A stretch of 8,042 nt of DNA from an uncultured Collinsella sp. (GCA_937934165.1 CALGZX010000079.1:1-8042), one strand, 5' to 3'; counted from the first letter of the stretch, positions 1 through 6,628 are shown. Translations and numbers: made by a program. Notes: generated by a model from the letters alone, not told the origin.

Positions 1-60
1 ACCCAGGAAAACGCCGTTCGCGTGGAAAAGATTGTCGCGCGCGGGGATAATGACGAGTAA
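1..60 (+). CDS. C-terminal tail of an unidentified upstream gene (partial)
   Basis: Frame 1 is open from the window edge to a TAA at 58-60 and gives about 19 residues ending in ARGDNDE. The other two + frames also stay open nearly as far, to a TAA at 48-50 (frame 3) and a TGA at 62-64 (frame 2), so the frame choice rests on the ordinary codon pattern and the charged, tail-like composition. The tail is too short to assign to a family. It ends 52 bp before selA on the same strand, so it could be the preceding member of the same transcript. A selenium or molybdenum gene would fit the neighbourhood, but nothing in these residues shows that. Confidence 0.45.
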   Translation, partial: TQENAVRVEKIVARGDNDE

Positions 61-112
61 TTGACTCAGCTGATGTATTCGACTGATCCACGTTTCTTTT
101 GAAAGGCTGCAC

Positions 113-1570
113 ATGAGCGATAGCCAGAACATGTCCGATGAGGTGCGCGCCCGCCTGCGCGCCATTCCTTCCGTCAACGAGCTGCTTGCCGAGTGGCCGG
201 TGGTGAAGGCGGCGGGGGAGACCTGCGACGCGGTGGTCCATGCTGCCGTGACGGCCGAGCTCGACGAGGAGCGCGCCGCGATTCGTGCCGGTGCCGTCCC
301 GCGTTCCAAGCGCGAGCTGGCCTCGGCCATCGAGTGGCGTGCGCATCGCTCCGCGCTGCCGAGCCTGCGCCCAGCGGTTAATGCCACGGGTGTGGTTATC
401 CATACCAACTTGGGTCGCGCCCCGCTCGCGGAATCGGCCGCCAAGGCCGTGGCCGAGGTCGCGCGCGGGTATAGCACGCTCGAGTACAGCGTGGACACCT
501 GCTCGCGCGGGTCGCGCAAGGAGCACGCCGCGCAGCTGATTCGCTCGCTCACCGGTGCCGAGGACGCGCTCGTGGTCAACAACAACGCCGCTGCGGTGCT
601 GCTGGTGCTGGCGACCCATGCCGCAGGCAAAGAGGTTATCGTGAGCCGCGGCGAGCTTGTCGAGATTGGCGGCAGCTTCCGCATCCCCGACGTCATGGCG
701 GCCTCGGGCGCCAAACTCGTCGAGGTCGGCGCCACCAACCGCACGCATCTGGGCGACTACGAGCGCGCCATCACGCCCGAAACGGCCATGATCCTGAAGG
801 TTCATCCTTCTAACTATCGCATCGAGGGCTTTCACGAGGAAGTGAGCTCAAGGGAGCTCGCCGCTCTGGCCCACAAACATGGTCTGCTGTTCTACGAGGA
901 CCAGGGGTCGGGCGCGTTGTTGCCCGACGACATCTTGGTGCGCGGCGGCGAAGAAACCACGCCGGCTTCGGTTGCGGCGGGGCTCGATTTGGTGTCGTGC
1001 TCGGGCGATAAACTGCTCGGTGCAGCACAGGCGGGCATTATCATGGGCCGTCGTGACCTGGTCCAGGCCTGTGGGTCACATCCGCTTATGCGTGCTCTGC
1101 GCCCGGGTAAGCTCGCACTGGCGGCGCTCGAGGCCACACTGCGCATTTACATGGATGGGGCGGATGTGGCCCATCGCGAGGTGCCGGTGCTCAACATGCT
1201 CACGCTTCCGCAGACACATCTGGAGCGTCGTGCACGCAAGCTGCGCGAGCTGATGGTGGCGGGCCTCGATAAGGCTGGCTGTCCGTGTGCCGTGCAGCTG
1301 GAAATCGTCGAGGAGTCGTCGACTCCCGGCGGCGGCTCGCTGCCTACCGTCGAGCTGCCCACCATGTGCGTTGCCGTGCGTCTTGTCGATGAGCGTCTTT
1401 CCGTTGACGCGCTCAAGCGCTCGCTCGTTCAAGATTTCGACACGCCGGTCGTCACGCGAGCCTCGCACGATCGTGTCCTGTTTGACGTGCGTACGCTCGT
1501 GGGCGACCGCGATATCGAGACGGCGGCAACGACGCTCGTCGCGTGCGTTAAGAAGGCGATTGCTCGATGA
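113..1570 (+). CDS. selA: L-seryl-tRNA(Sec) selenium transferase SelA
   Basis: SelA is a cytosolic PLP enzyme that converts Ser-tRNA(Sec) to Sec-tRNA(Sec) using selenophosphate. The 485-residue product is close to the usual length (about 460-470). Visible family landmarks are NATGVVIHTNLGRAP (90-104), the VNNNAAAVLL stretch (155-164), the HPSNYRIEGF segment (231-240), YEDQGSG (261-267) with the aspartate expected near the PLP ring, and SGDKLLGAAQAGII (297-310). In the last motif Lys300 is the expected Schiff-base lysine. The N-terminal ~85 residues fit the tRNA(Sec)-binding domain. The ATG at 113 is preceded by GAAAGG (101-106) at 6 nt; an in-frame ATG at 131 is a less likely alternative. The stop overlaps the selB start as ATGA, implying translational coupling. 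Bacterial-type SelA with a bacterial selC indicates the one-step pathway rather than PSTK/SepSecS. Confidence 0.97.
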   Translation: MSDSQNMSDEVRARLRAIPSVNELLAEWPVVKAAGETCDAVVHAAVTAELDEERAAIRAGAVPRSKRELASAIEWRAHRSALPSLRPAVNATGVVIHTNLGRAPLAESAAKAVAEVARGYSTLEYSVDTCSRGSRKEHAAQLIRSLTGAEDALVVNNNAAAVLLVLATHAAGKEVIVSRGELVEIGGSFRIPDVMAASGAKLVEVGATNRTHLGDYERAITPETAMILKVHPSNYRIEGFHEEVSSRELAALAHKHGLLFYEDQGSGALLPDDILVRGGEETTPASVAAGLDLVSCSGDKLLGAAQAGIIMGRRDLVQACGSHPLMRALRPGKLALAALEATLRIYMDGADVAHREVPVLNMLTLPQTHLERRARKLRELMVAGLDKAGCPCAVQLEIVEESSTPGGGSLPTVELPTMCVAVRLVDERLSVDALKRSLVQDFDTPVVTRASHDRVLFDVRTLVGDRDIETAATTLVACVKKAIAR

Positions 1571-3534
1571 GTGAGGTTAAAGCGCTGGTGGAGTGTCCCG
1601 TTATCGTTGGCACGGCGGGCCACGTCGACCACGGTAAGTCGGCGCTGATCGAGGCACTGACCGGCAAGAATCCCGACCGTCTGGAGGTTGAGCGCCGTCG
1701 CGGTATGACCGTGGAGCTGGGTTTTGGCGAGCTGGCACTGCCGAGCGGCAAGATCGTCGGCCTGGTCGATGTGCCGGGGCATGCCCATTACCTGCGCGCC
1801 ATGGTACAGGGTGCGACGGGCATCGACGTTGCCGTGCTGGTGGTTTCGGCCGTCGAGGGCGTAATGCCGCAGACCCGCGAGCACGTGCATGTGCTGGAGC
1901 TGTTAGGCGTTACGCATATGGTGGTCGCGCTGACGATGTGCGACCTGGCCGACGCCGAGATGACCGAGCTTGCCGAGCTCGATGTCGATGACTTTTTGTC
2001 GGGTACCGTGTTTGCGGGCGCGCCGATCGTGCCCGTGTCGTCCAAGACGGGCGAGGGGATCGACGGGCTGCTTGCGGTGCTCGACGAGCAGGTGGGTGTT
2101 TGCTGGGATGCCTGTCGCGACCGTGCCGAGCGGAGCGATGCCGCGCCTCGCCTGCCTATCGACCGCTGCTTTACGATCAAGGGCGTCGGCACCGTCGTGA
2201 CGGGAACGCTGCACGATGCACCGGTTGCGGTGGGCGACGAGCTGATGGCCTTGCCGTCGCGTACGGTCTGTCGCGTGCGCGGGATTCAGGTGCATGGCGA
2301 TACGCCGCGCGCGCTGCCTGGTCAGCGTGTGGCGCTCAACCTGGTTGGTGACGGTGTCGCGGCGCTTGACCGTGGCGAGATGCTGGGCGTGGCGGACCGC
2401 TTTGGTCAGACGTTGCGCTTTATGATGACGTTCACCTACCTGGGCCGCGAGGGCGCCAAGCCGCGCGTGCTCGAGTCGGGCGCGCGTGTGCATGTGATGG
2501 CCGGCACGGCCGAGGTCGTCGGTCGCATCATGCTCATGGAGGGCGAGGCCCCTATGGCGGTGGGCGAGACCCGTACCGTACAGGGGCGCTTGGAGGAGCC
2601 GCTGCCGCTGCGAGCCGGAGACCATGCCGTGGTGTTGTCGTATTCGCCCGTTATGCTCATTGGCGGCGGGCGCGTGCTGCTATCGCGCTGCCGTCGCTCG
2701 CGCGAGCTTGCCGAAGGGGAGCGTGCGCTGTATGCGGCGCTCGAGTCCGGCGATATCGCGGGCGGTGTGGGCGCTTGGCTGGCGTTGCAGACGCTGCCAG
2801 TTACGGCGGTTGATGTTGCCGAGGCTTTGGATCTTGGTGTCGGCGAGGCCGATGCCGCACTGCGCGGGTTGGTGGCGCAGGGCTCCGTTCGCAAGCTTGC
2901 CGTGGGTGATGCGGACCTCTTGGCGGACACCGTGGTGCTCGACGCCGCGATGGATGCACTGGCGACGACCCTGTCAGCCATGCATGCGGCGTCTCCCAAG
3001 GAGACGGGCTTTACGCCCGGCGCCGTTGCCCATGCTGCGTGGCCTGCCGCTGATGAAGGCGTTGCCGCGGCTCTGATTGCCGAGGGCTGCTCGCGCGGCG
3101 TGTGCGCCGCCGAGGGCGCCGAGGTATTCGATCCGCATTCGGCCGCCGCGGCGGCACGCGTGGTGCGAGAGGCTTGCGAGCGCATCGTCGCGCTGCTTGA
3201 CGAGGCTGGCCTGGACGCACCGGCGCTTCCCGAGGTGGGCGAACAGCTGCAGCTCGGCCGCGACACCATGACGCGTGCCCTGCGCGAGCTTTCGCTCAAC
3301 CGCTCGATCGTTAAGGTCGAGCGCGACGTTGCCCTGTCCGCTGCCGCCGAGGCCCATGCGCGCGAGCTTGTTGCCGCCGCCATTGAGGCAGCCGGCGGTG
3401 CTGCCACCACGAGCGTACTGCGCGAGGCCCTGGGTGTGTCGCGCAAACGTGCAATCAGCATCTTGGAGCACCTAGATGCCGTGCGCTTTACGGTGCTCGA
3501 CAAGGATTCTGGCGGCCTGCGCTCCCTGCGCTAG
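1567..3534 (+). CDS. selB: Selenocysteine-specific translation elongation factor SelB
   Basis: SelB is a GTPase that carries Sec-tRNA(Sec) to the ribosome and binds the mRNA SECIS hairpin, so that UGA is read as Sec. The product is 655 residues, slightly longer than E. coli SelB (614). The GTPase domain shows G1 GHVDHGKS (18-25), the switch I segment RGMTVELGFG (45-54), G3 DVPGH (68-72) and a G5-like VSSK (157-160). The G4 position reads TMCD (123-126) where NKxD or TKxD is expected. EF-Tu-like domains 2 and 3 follow (about 197-375; note GVGTVVTGTL at 206-215). An Ala-rich series of winged-helix segments runs from about 380 to 655. The last (about 596-655), with ALGVSRKRAISILEHLD and a terminal LRSLR, matches the SECIS-binding module. 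The start codon lies inside the selA stop (ATGA), with no separate promoter needed. Confidence 0.97.
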   Translation: MSEVKALVECPVIVGTAGHVDHGKSALIEALTGKNPDRLEVERRRGMTVELGFGELALPSGKIVGLVDVPGHAHYLRAMVQGATGIDVAVLVVSAVEGVMPQTREHVHVLELLGVTHMVVALTMCDLADAEMTELAELDVDDFLSGTVFAGAPIVPVSSKTGEGIDGLLAVLDEQVGVCWDACRDRAERSDAAPRLPIDRCFTIKGVGTVVTGTLHDAPVAVGDELMALPSRTVCRVRGIQVHGDTPRALPGQRVALNLVGDGVAALDRGEMLGVADRFGQTLRFMMTFTYLGREGAKPRVLESGARVHVMAGTAEVVGRIMLMEGEAPMAVGETRTVQGRLEEPLPLRAGDHAVVLSYSPVMLIGGGRVLLSRCRRSRELAEGERALYAALESGDIAGGVGAWLALQTLPVTAVDVAEALDLGVGEADAALRGLVAQGSVRKLAVGDADLLADTVVLDAAMDALATTLSAMHAASPKETGFTPGAVAHAAWPAADEGVAAALIAEGCSRGVCAAEGAEVFDPHSAAAAARVVREACERIVALLDEAGLDAPALPEVGEQLQLGRDTMTRALRELSLNRSIVKVERDVALSAAAEAHARELVAAAIEAAGGAATTSVLREALGVSRKRAISILEHLDAVRFTVLDKDSGGLRSLR

Positions 3535-3549
3535 ATTGGCTGCTCGGTT

Positions 3550-3558
3550 TGGTAAAAT
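3550..3558 (+). promoter_or_regulatory. Extended -10 promoter of selC
   Basis: The sequence TGGTAAAAT has a TG dinucleotide one base upstream of the hexamer TAAAAT (5 of 6 to TATAAT), a good extended -10 element. It lies 16 bp after the selB stop. The predicted start near 3565 is about 6 nt before the first tRNA base, as expected for a lone tRNA gene. No convincing -35 box is seen at 16-18 bp spacing, which extended -10 promoters tolerate. The reading frame of selB ends before the element, so it is not constrained by coding. Confidence 0.6.
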
Positions 3559-3570
3559 ACCGCCGCACTT

Positions 3571-3667
3571 GGGAACGGATGGGCTCTGGTGGGCTCCGCG
3601 GTCCTCAAAACCGTTGCGAGGCGTGCAAAACGTCTTGGATGTGTTCGATTCACATACGTTCCCGCCA
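3571..3667 (+). tRNA. selC: tRNA-Sec (anticodon UCA), with encoded CCA
   Basis: A 97-nt cloverleaf with selenocysteine-tRNA hallmarks can be folded by eye. The acceptor pairs 3571-3577 with 3657-3663 (7 Watson-Crick pairs), with G3578 opposite A3656 at the eighth position. The D arm is 6 bp with a 4-nt TGGT loop (3581-3586 with 3591-3596, two G-U pairs). The anticodon stem 3598-3602/3610-3614 encloses CCTCAAA, with TCA at 3605-3607. The long variable arm has 7 bp (3618-3624/3630-3636) and a GCAAA loop. The T arm is 5 bp (3639-3643/3651-3655) with loop TTCGATT. G3664 is the discriminator and CCA is encoded at 3665-3667. A long D stem, tiny D loop, long variable arm and UCA anticodon distinguish it from suppressor or Ser tRNAs. 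Position 33 is C rather than the usual U. Its place right after selAB supports the call. Confidence 0.95.
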
Positions 3668-3675
3668 TACGCTAC

Positions 3676-3731
3676 CAGCGCTTTTGTGCTCGCGGTCTTG
3701 CTGCGTGCCGCAAAGGCGCTGTTTTGTTTTT
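3676..3731 (+). terminator. Intrinsic terminator after selC
   Basis: CAGCGCTTTTG (3676-3686) pairs with CAAAGGCGCTG (3711-3721) over 11 bp with one G-U pair, extendable by two further pairs inside. It is followed directly by TTTTGTTTTT (3722-3731). The loop is about 20-24 nt. It begins 9 nt after the tRNA CCA end, so it should release a short selC transcript and separate selC from mobA. Confidence 0.8.
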
Positions 3732-3822
3732 GCGTGGGTTTGCCGTGCCGCCCGCTTTATCGGCGACGGTATCTGGCTTCGTGTGTCGGGTTTCGAGCAT
3801 GCCGATGGAGGTGTTTTGCCGT

Positions 3823-4455
3823 ATGACTACCGTAAGACGGGTCGATCTTTCTTGCGTCGTCCAAGCGGGCGGGCTGTCCTCACGCATGGGCCGCGATAAG
3901 GCGCGCATGACGTTTTGCGGCGAACCGCTCATTGAGCGCGTGCTGGGTCGGCTGGCGCCAGTTGCCGGCGAGTTGGTCGTGACGACTTCGCGTCCCAGCG
4001 AGTTGGCCTACCTTGAGGAGCGCGCGTTTGGCGGCCTGGTGCCGCGTGTGGTGGCGGACCTTGAAGGGTCGGCGGGCGCCATGCGCGGCATCGCGAGTTC
4101 GTTGGCTGCGGCTCGGCTTCCTCTCGCGGCTATCGTCGCCTGTGATATGCCGTTTGTCTCGCCGGAACTCATCGGCGCGCTCGCCGATCGTGTTGAGGCC
4201 GAGGCGCTCGACGTGTGCGTGCCGTGCGAGGAGCGGGGGATTGAGCCGCTTTGCGCCGTCTGGCGCCGTGACGCGTGTGCGCCGGCCGCCCATGAGCTGC
4301 TCGCCTGCGACCGCCAGCGCATTCGCTGCCTGATCAATCGCGTTCAGGCTGGTTATATGGATGAACCGCAGATCGTTAAGGCCGCGGGCTCGACGCTCTG
4401 CTTCGAAAACGTCAATACGCCCGAGGAGTTTGCGGCGGCCGAGTTACTCGCCTAG
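3823..4455 (+). CDS. mobA: Molybdenum cofactor guanylyltransferase MobA
   Basis: MobA transfers GMP from MgGTP to Mo-molybdopterin to make the MGD cofactor used by the DMSO-reductase superfamily, including formate dehydrogenases. The 210-residue product (E. coli 194) has a nucleotide-binding loop QAGGLSSRMGRDKA (14-27), ACDMPFVS (106-113) with the metal-ligand Asp108, EPLCAVW (141-147) and the C-terminal FENVNTPEEF (194-203). The AGG form of the first motif fits GTP-specific MobA rather than the CTP-specific MocA type, which has AAG. The ATG at 3823 is chosen because GGAGG (3807-3811) lies 11 nt upstream. The frame is open back to 3589, but that would run through the tRNA and terminator. In-frame ATGs at 3799 and 3805 are too close to, or overlap, the ribosome binding site. 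No clear promoter is seen between the selC terminator and the start. The next gene follows after 15 bp. Confidence 0.9.
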   Translation: MTTVRRVDLSCVVQAGGLSSRMGRDKARMTFCGEPLIERVLGRLAPVAGELVVTTSRPSELAYLEERAFGGLVPRVVADLEGSAGAMRGIASSLAAARLPLAAIVACDMPFVSPELIGALADRVEAEALDVCVPCEERGIEPLCAVWRRDACAPAAHELLACDRQRIRCLINRVQAGYMDEPQIVKAAGSTLCFENVNTPEEFAAAELLA

Positions 4456-4470
4456 ACGATTGGAGTTGCC

Positions 4471-4866
4471 ATGTCTCACGATATTTGTCCCGACACGGGA
4501 GAGCCTTGCACTTGCGATGGTTCCGAGCCCTGTACCTGCGGCTGCGGTGGCTGTGGACATACTGCGGAAGAGGAGGCGGCCGCTGCGGCGTATCGTGAGG
4601 CACACCGCGAAGGCCCGTCCGGTGATGCCCTCGACCACGAGCGCAAGATCATCGTTTCGTTCGATAGCACCTTCGATGTGATGGAGTGCGAGCAGCTTTG
4701 CCTGAATGCCGGCGTGCCCGGGCGCATTATGCCTTTGCCCGGCTCCATTACCGCAGGTTGCGGTCTGTGCTGGGCCATGCCGTTCTCGGGTGATGCGCTC
4801 GCCGCCTTCCGCGCTGCCACTGAGGGCCGCATAACCCCTGCCGACTACCATCAGCTCGTCCTCTAA
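4471..4866 (+). CDS. Putative Se/S carrier-like protein (DUF3343) with Cys-rich N terminus
   Basis: This is a 131-residue soluble protein. Residues about 57-131 resemble the DUF3343 putative Se/S-carrier family: a beta strand KIIVSFDSTFDVMECE (59-74), then GVPGRIMPLPGSITAGCGL (81-99) containing the family cysteine, here Cys97, with an extra Cys100. Family members tend to sit near selenium and sulfur-relay genes, and their biochemistry is not settled. The N-terminal 30 residues carry seven cysteines (6, 13, 15, 21, 23, 25, 28) and His30, with a duplicated EPCTC (11-15, 19-23). This looks like a metal or chalcogen-binding appendage. An Ala/Glu-rich linker (32-47) joins the two parts. The ATG has GGAG (4462-4465) 5 nt upstream and lies 15 bp after mobA, so the two are probably co-transcribed. 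The family call is from motif memory; the N-terminal function is inference. Confidence 0.82.
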   Translation: MSHDICPDTGEPCTCDGSEPCTCGCGGCGHTAEEEAAAAAYREAHREGPSGDALDHERKIIVSFDSTFDVMECEQLCLNAGVPGRIMPLPGSITAGCGLCWAMPFSGDALAAFRAATEGRITPADYHQLVL

Positions 4867-4869
4867 CCA

Positions 4870-4907
4870 CCAACACCACCACAAAGGTGCCCAATGTGGT
4901 GGTTTGG
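4870..4907 (+). terminator. Long hairpin after the Se/S-carrier gene, possible weak terminator
   Basis: ACCACCACA (4875-4883) pairs with TGTGGTGGT (4895-4903), and after one bulged C (4874) CCAA (4870-4873) pairs with TTGG (4904-4907). This gives 13 bp around an 11-nt loop. It starts 3 nt after the stop of the preceding gene, as terminators often do. There is no U tract beyond the three T in the outer stem, so intrinsic termination is uncertain. Confidence 0.4.
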
Positions 4908-5117
4908 AACATGTGGACGAAACAGCTTCGAAACACGCGATTTGCGCGTTGGGCACTCAAAAACGCTTCTACCTGCATCGTAATCAAAACGAAACATCTG
5001 CTCGTCGGCTTATGCGAAACTTTGCTGCAACAGTGCGATATTATCCATACTCGATAAAGCTCGCGGCGCATGGGGCGCCTCGAACGACACTTTTCTTTTC
5101 CATCAATTGGAGGAAGC
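4908..5117 (+). promoter_or_regulatory. Non-coding leader of gdhA with possible promoter
   Basis: No credible ORF was found here; open frames are short and unlike their neighbours. A TATTAT hexamer (5039-5044, 5 of 6 to the -10 consensus) lies about 74 bp before the gdhA start, without a clear -35. A second option is TTGCTG (5022-5027) with CATACT (5046-5051) at 18 bp. Base composition is distinctly more AT-rich than the genes. TTGGGCAC (4949-4956) is an exact complement of part of the upstream hairpin loop. The gdhA ribosome binding site GGAGG is at 5109-5113. Confidence 0.35.
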
Positions 5118-6473
5118 ATGAGCTACACGCAGAAAGTTCTCGAAGAGCTCAAGGCCCGCTATCCCGAGCAGCCTGAGTTCATCCAGGCCGCGACCGAGAT
5201 TCTCGGCACCATCCAGCCGGCGCTCGACGCCCATCCCGAGTACGAGGAGGCCGCCCTGCTTGAGCGCCTCGTCGAGCCCGAGCGCATCGTCATGTTCCGT
5301 GTTCCCTGGGTCGACGACCAGGGCAAGGTTCAGGTCAATCGCGGTTACCGCGTCGAGTTCAACTCTGCCATTGGACCTTACAAGGGCGGCCTGCGCTTTA
5401 ACCCGACGGTCACCCTGGGCATGCTCAAGTTCCTGGGCCTGGAGCAAATCCTCAAGAACAGCCTGACCACCCTTCCCATGGGCGGCGGCAAGGGCGGCTC
5501 CGACTTTGACCCCAAGGGCAAGTCCAACAACGAGATCATGCACTTCTGCCAGTCCTTCATGACCGAGCTCTATCGCCACATCGGTCCCAACACCGACGTT
5601 CCCGCCGGCGACCTGGGCGTTGGCGGCCGTGAGGTTGCCTACTTGTTCGGTCAGTACAAGCGCCTGACCAACGAGTGGACCGGCGTCCTCACCGGCAAGG
5701 GCCTCTCCTTTGGCGGCTCGCTCGCCCGTACCGAGGCCACCGGTTACGGTCTGGCCTACTTTGTGGATGAGTACCTCAAGAGCCGCGGCGACTCCTTCGA
5801 GGGCAAGAACGTCGTCGTGCATGGCTCCGGCAACGTCGCTATCTACGCGGTCCAGAAGGTCACTCAGCTCGGCGGCAAGGTGCTCGCCTGCTCCGATACC
5901 CACGGTTGGGTCGAGGATCCCGACGGCATCGACTACACCGTGCTCGAGCACGTCTATAACAAGAAGCGCTCCGGCCACGACAAGGGCGTTACGCTCGCCA
6001 TGTACGTCGACGAGAAGCCCAACGCCGTGTGGCACGAGGGCGACGGCCGCGGCGTGTGGCAGCTTCCCTGCGATATTGCGCTGCCCTGCGCTCGCGAGAA
6101 CACGCTGCTGCTCGAGGATGCCCAGGCGCTCGTCGCCAACGGCTGCAAGGTGGTCGGCGAGGGCGCGAACATGCCCACGACCATCGAGGCCACGACCTAC
6201 TTCCAGGAGAACGGCGTCGCCTTTATGCCCGGTAAGGCTGCCAACGCCGGCGGCGTGCTCGTGTCCGGCCTGGAGATGAGCCAGAACGCCGAGCACCTGT
6301 CCTGGACCTTCGAGGAGGTCGACGGCAAGCTCGAGCAGCTCATGCGCGGCATGTTCCATAACGTGGACGACACCGCCAAGGAGTATGGCCAGGAGGGCAA
6401 CTTTGTCATGGGCGCCAACATCGCCGGCTTCCTGAAGGTCGCCGACGCCATGCTCGCCCAGGGCATCTGCTAA
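5118..6473 (+). CDS. gdhA: Glutamate dehydrogenase, hexameric class (probably NADP-dependent)
   Basis: GdhA reversibly aminates 2-oxoglutarate with ammonia to glutamate in the cytosol. The product has 451 residues, the usual size for the hexameric bacterial class. The substrate domain has GPYKGGLRFNPTV (86-98), PMGGGKGGSDFDPKGKS (120-136) with catalytic Lys125, and VPAGDLGVGGREVAYLFG (161-178) with Asp165. The hinge TGKGLSFGGSLARTEATGYG (192-211) leads to a Rossmann fold with VHGSGNVAIYA (234-244), and GANMPTT is present near the C-terminal part. The segment CSDTHG (258-263) after the second strand resembles NADP-type enzymes more than the NAD-type, but cofactor choice is inference. The ATG at 5118 follows a strong GGAGG at 5109-5113. 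An in-frame ATG at 5070 would add 16 residues with no family match and would swallow this site. Codons are strongly C/G-ending, suggesting high expression. It has its own leader and terminator, so it is probably monocistronic. Confidence 0.96.
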   Translation: MSYTQKVLEELKARYPEQPEFIQAATEILGTIQPALDAHPEYEEAALLERLVEPERIVMFRVPWVDDQGKVQVNRGYRVEFNSAIGPYKGGLRFNPTVTLGMLKFLGLEQILKNSLTTLPMGGGKGGSDFDPKGKSNNEIMHFCQSFMTELYRHIGPNTDVPAGDLGVGGREVAYLFGQYKRLTNEWTGVLTGKGLSFGGSLARTEATGYGLAYFVDEYLKSRGDSFEGKNVVVHGSGNVAIYAVQKVTQLGGKVLACSDTHGWVEDPDGIDYTVLEHVYNKKRSGHDKGVTLAMYVDEKPNAVWHEGDGRGVWQLPCDIALPCARENTLLLEDAQALVANGCKVVGEGANMPTTIEATTYFQENGVAFMPGKAANAGGVLVSGLEMSQNAEHLSWTFEEVDGKLEQLMRGMFHNVDDTAKEYGQEGNFVMGANIAGFLKVADAMLAQGIC

Positions 6474-6500
6474 ATCTTCGCTCGACATAGCATGTGATGA

Positions 6501-6533
6501 GGCTCCCAGCCATTCCGGCTGGGAGCCTTTTTT
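6501..6533 (+). terminator. Intrinsic terminator of gdhA
   Basis: An 11-bp perfect GC-rich stem, GGCTCCCAGCC (6501-6511) with GGCTGGGAGCC (6517-6527), encloses a 5-nt loop ATTCC and is followed by six T (6528-6533). It starts 27 nt after the gdhA stop. This is a textbook Rho-independent terminator. Confidence 0.95.
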
Positions 6534-6595
6534 GATCCGCATGCGACGGAGGAAAACGGTTCATTTTGTCCCGACACGAGCTGTGCCCCCTCGTT

Positions 6596-6604
6596 TGGTA
6601 CACT
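6596..6604 (+). promoter_or_regulatory. Possible extended -10 promoter of the FAD/BioA-like gene
   Basis: TGGTACACT has a TG one base upstream of TACACT (4 of 6 to TATAAT). It shares the TTTGGTA core with the promoter proposed for selC (TTTGGTAAAAT). A start near 6611 would leave 18 nt to the ATG at 6629 or 30 nt to the GTG at 6641. It lies 62 bp after the gdhA terminator, where a new promoter is needed. No matching -35 box is apparent. Confidence 0.4.
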
Positions 6605-6628
6605 TAAAGGTACTGGACAAGTGAAGAG

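Noticed and set aside
61..89. TTGACT with a weak downstream hexamer as a selA promoter
   Set aside because: TTGACT (61-66) is a good -35, but at 17 bp the -10 would be TGATCC, which matches poorly. Co-transcription with the upstream gene is as likely.
2436..3503. 355-residue minus-strand open frame opposite selB
   Set aside because: Ser/Ala/Thr/Arg-rich composition typical of antisense to a GC-rich gene, and it shows no recognisable domain.
3589..3822. N-terminal extension of mobA in the same open frame
   Set aside because: It would translate through the tRNA-Sec gene and its terminator. The GGAGG at 3807-3811 and the family N terminus place the start at 3823.
5070..5117. Upstream in-frame ATG for gdhA
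   Set aside because: Adds 16 residues absent from the family and covers the strong GGAGG at 5109-5113.
4904..5176. 90-residue + frame across the gdhA leader
   Set aside because: No ribosome binding site, AT-rich non-biased codons, and it runs into gdhA in another frame.
5103..6542. 479-residue minus-strand open frame opposite gdhA
   Set aside because: It is a mirror of a strongly codon-biased gene. The + strand encodes a full glutamate dehydrogenase with all motifs, and the minus product is a low-complexity Leu/Ala/Gly/Val string.
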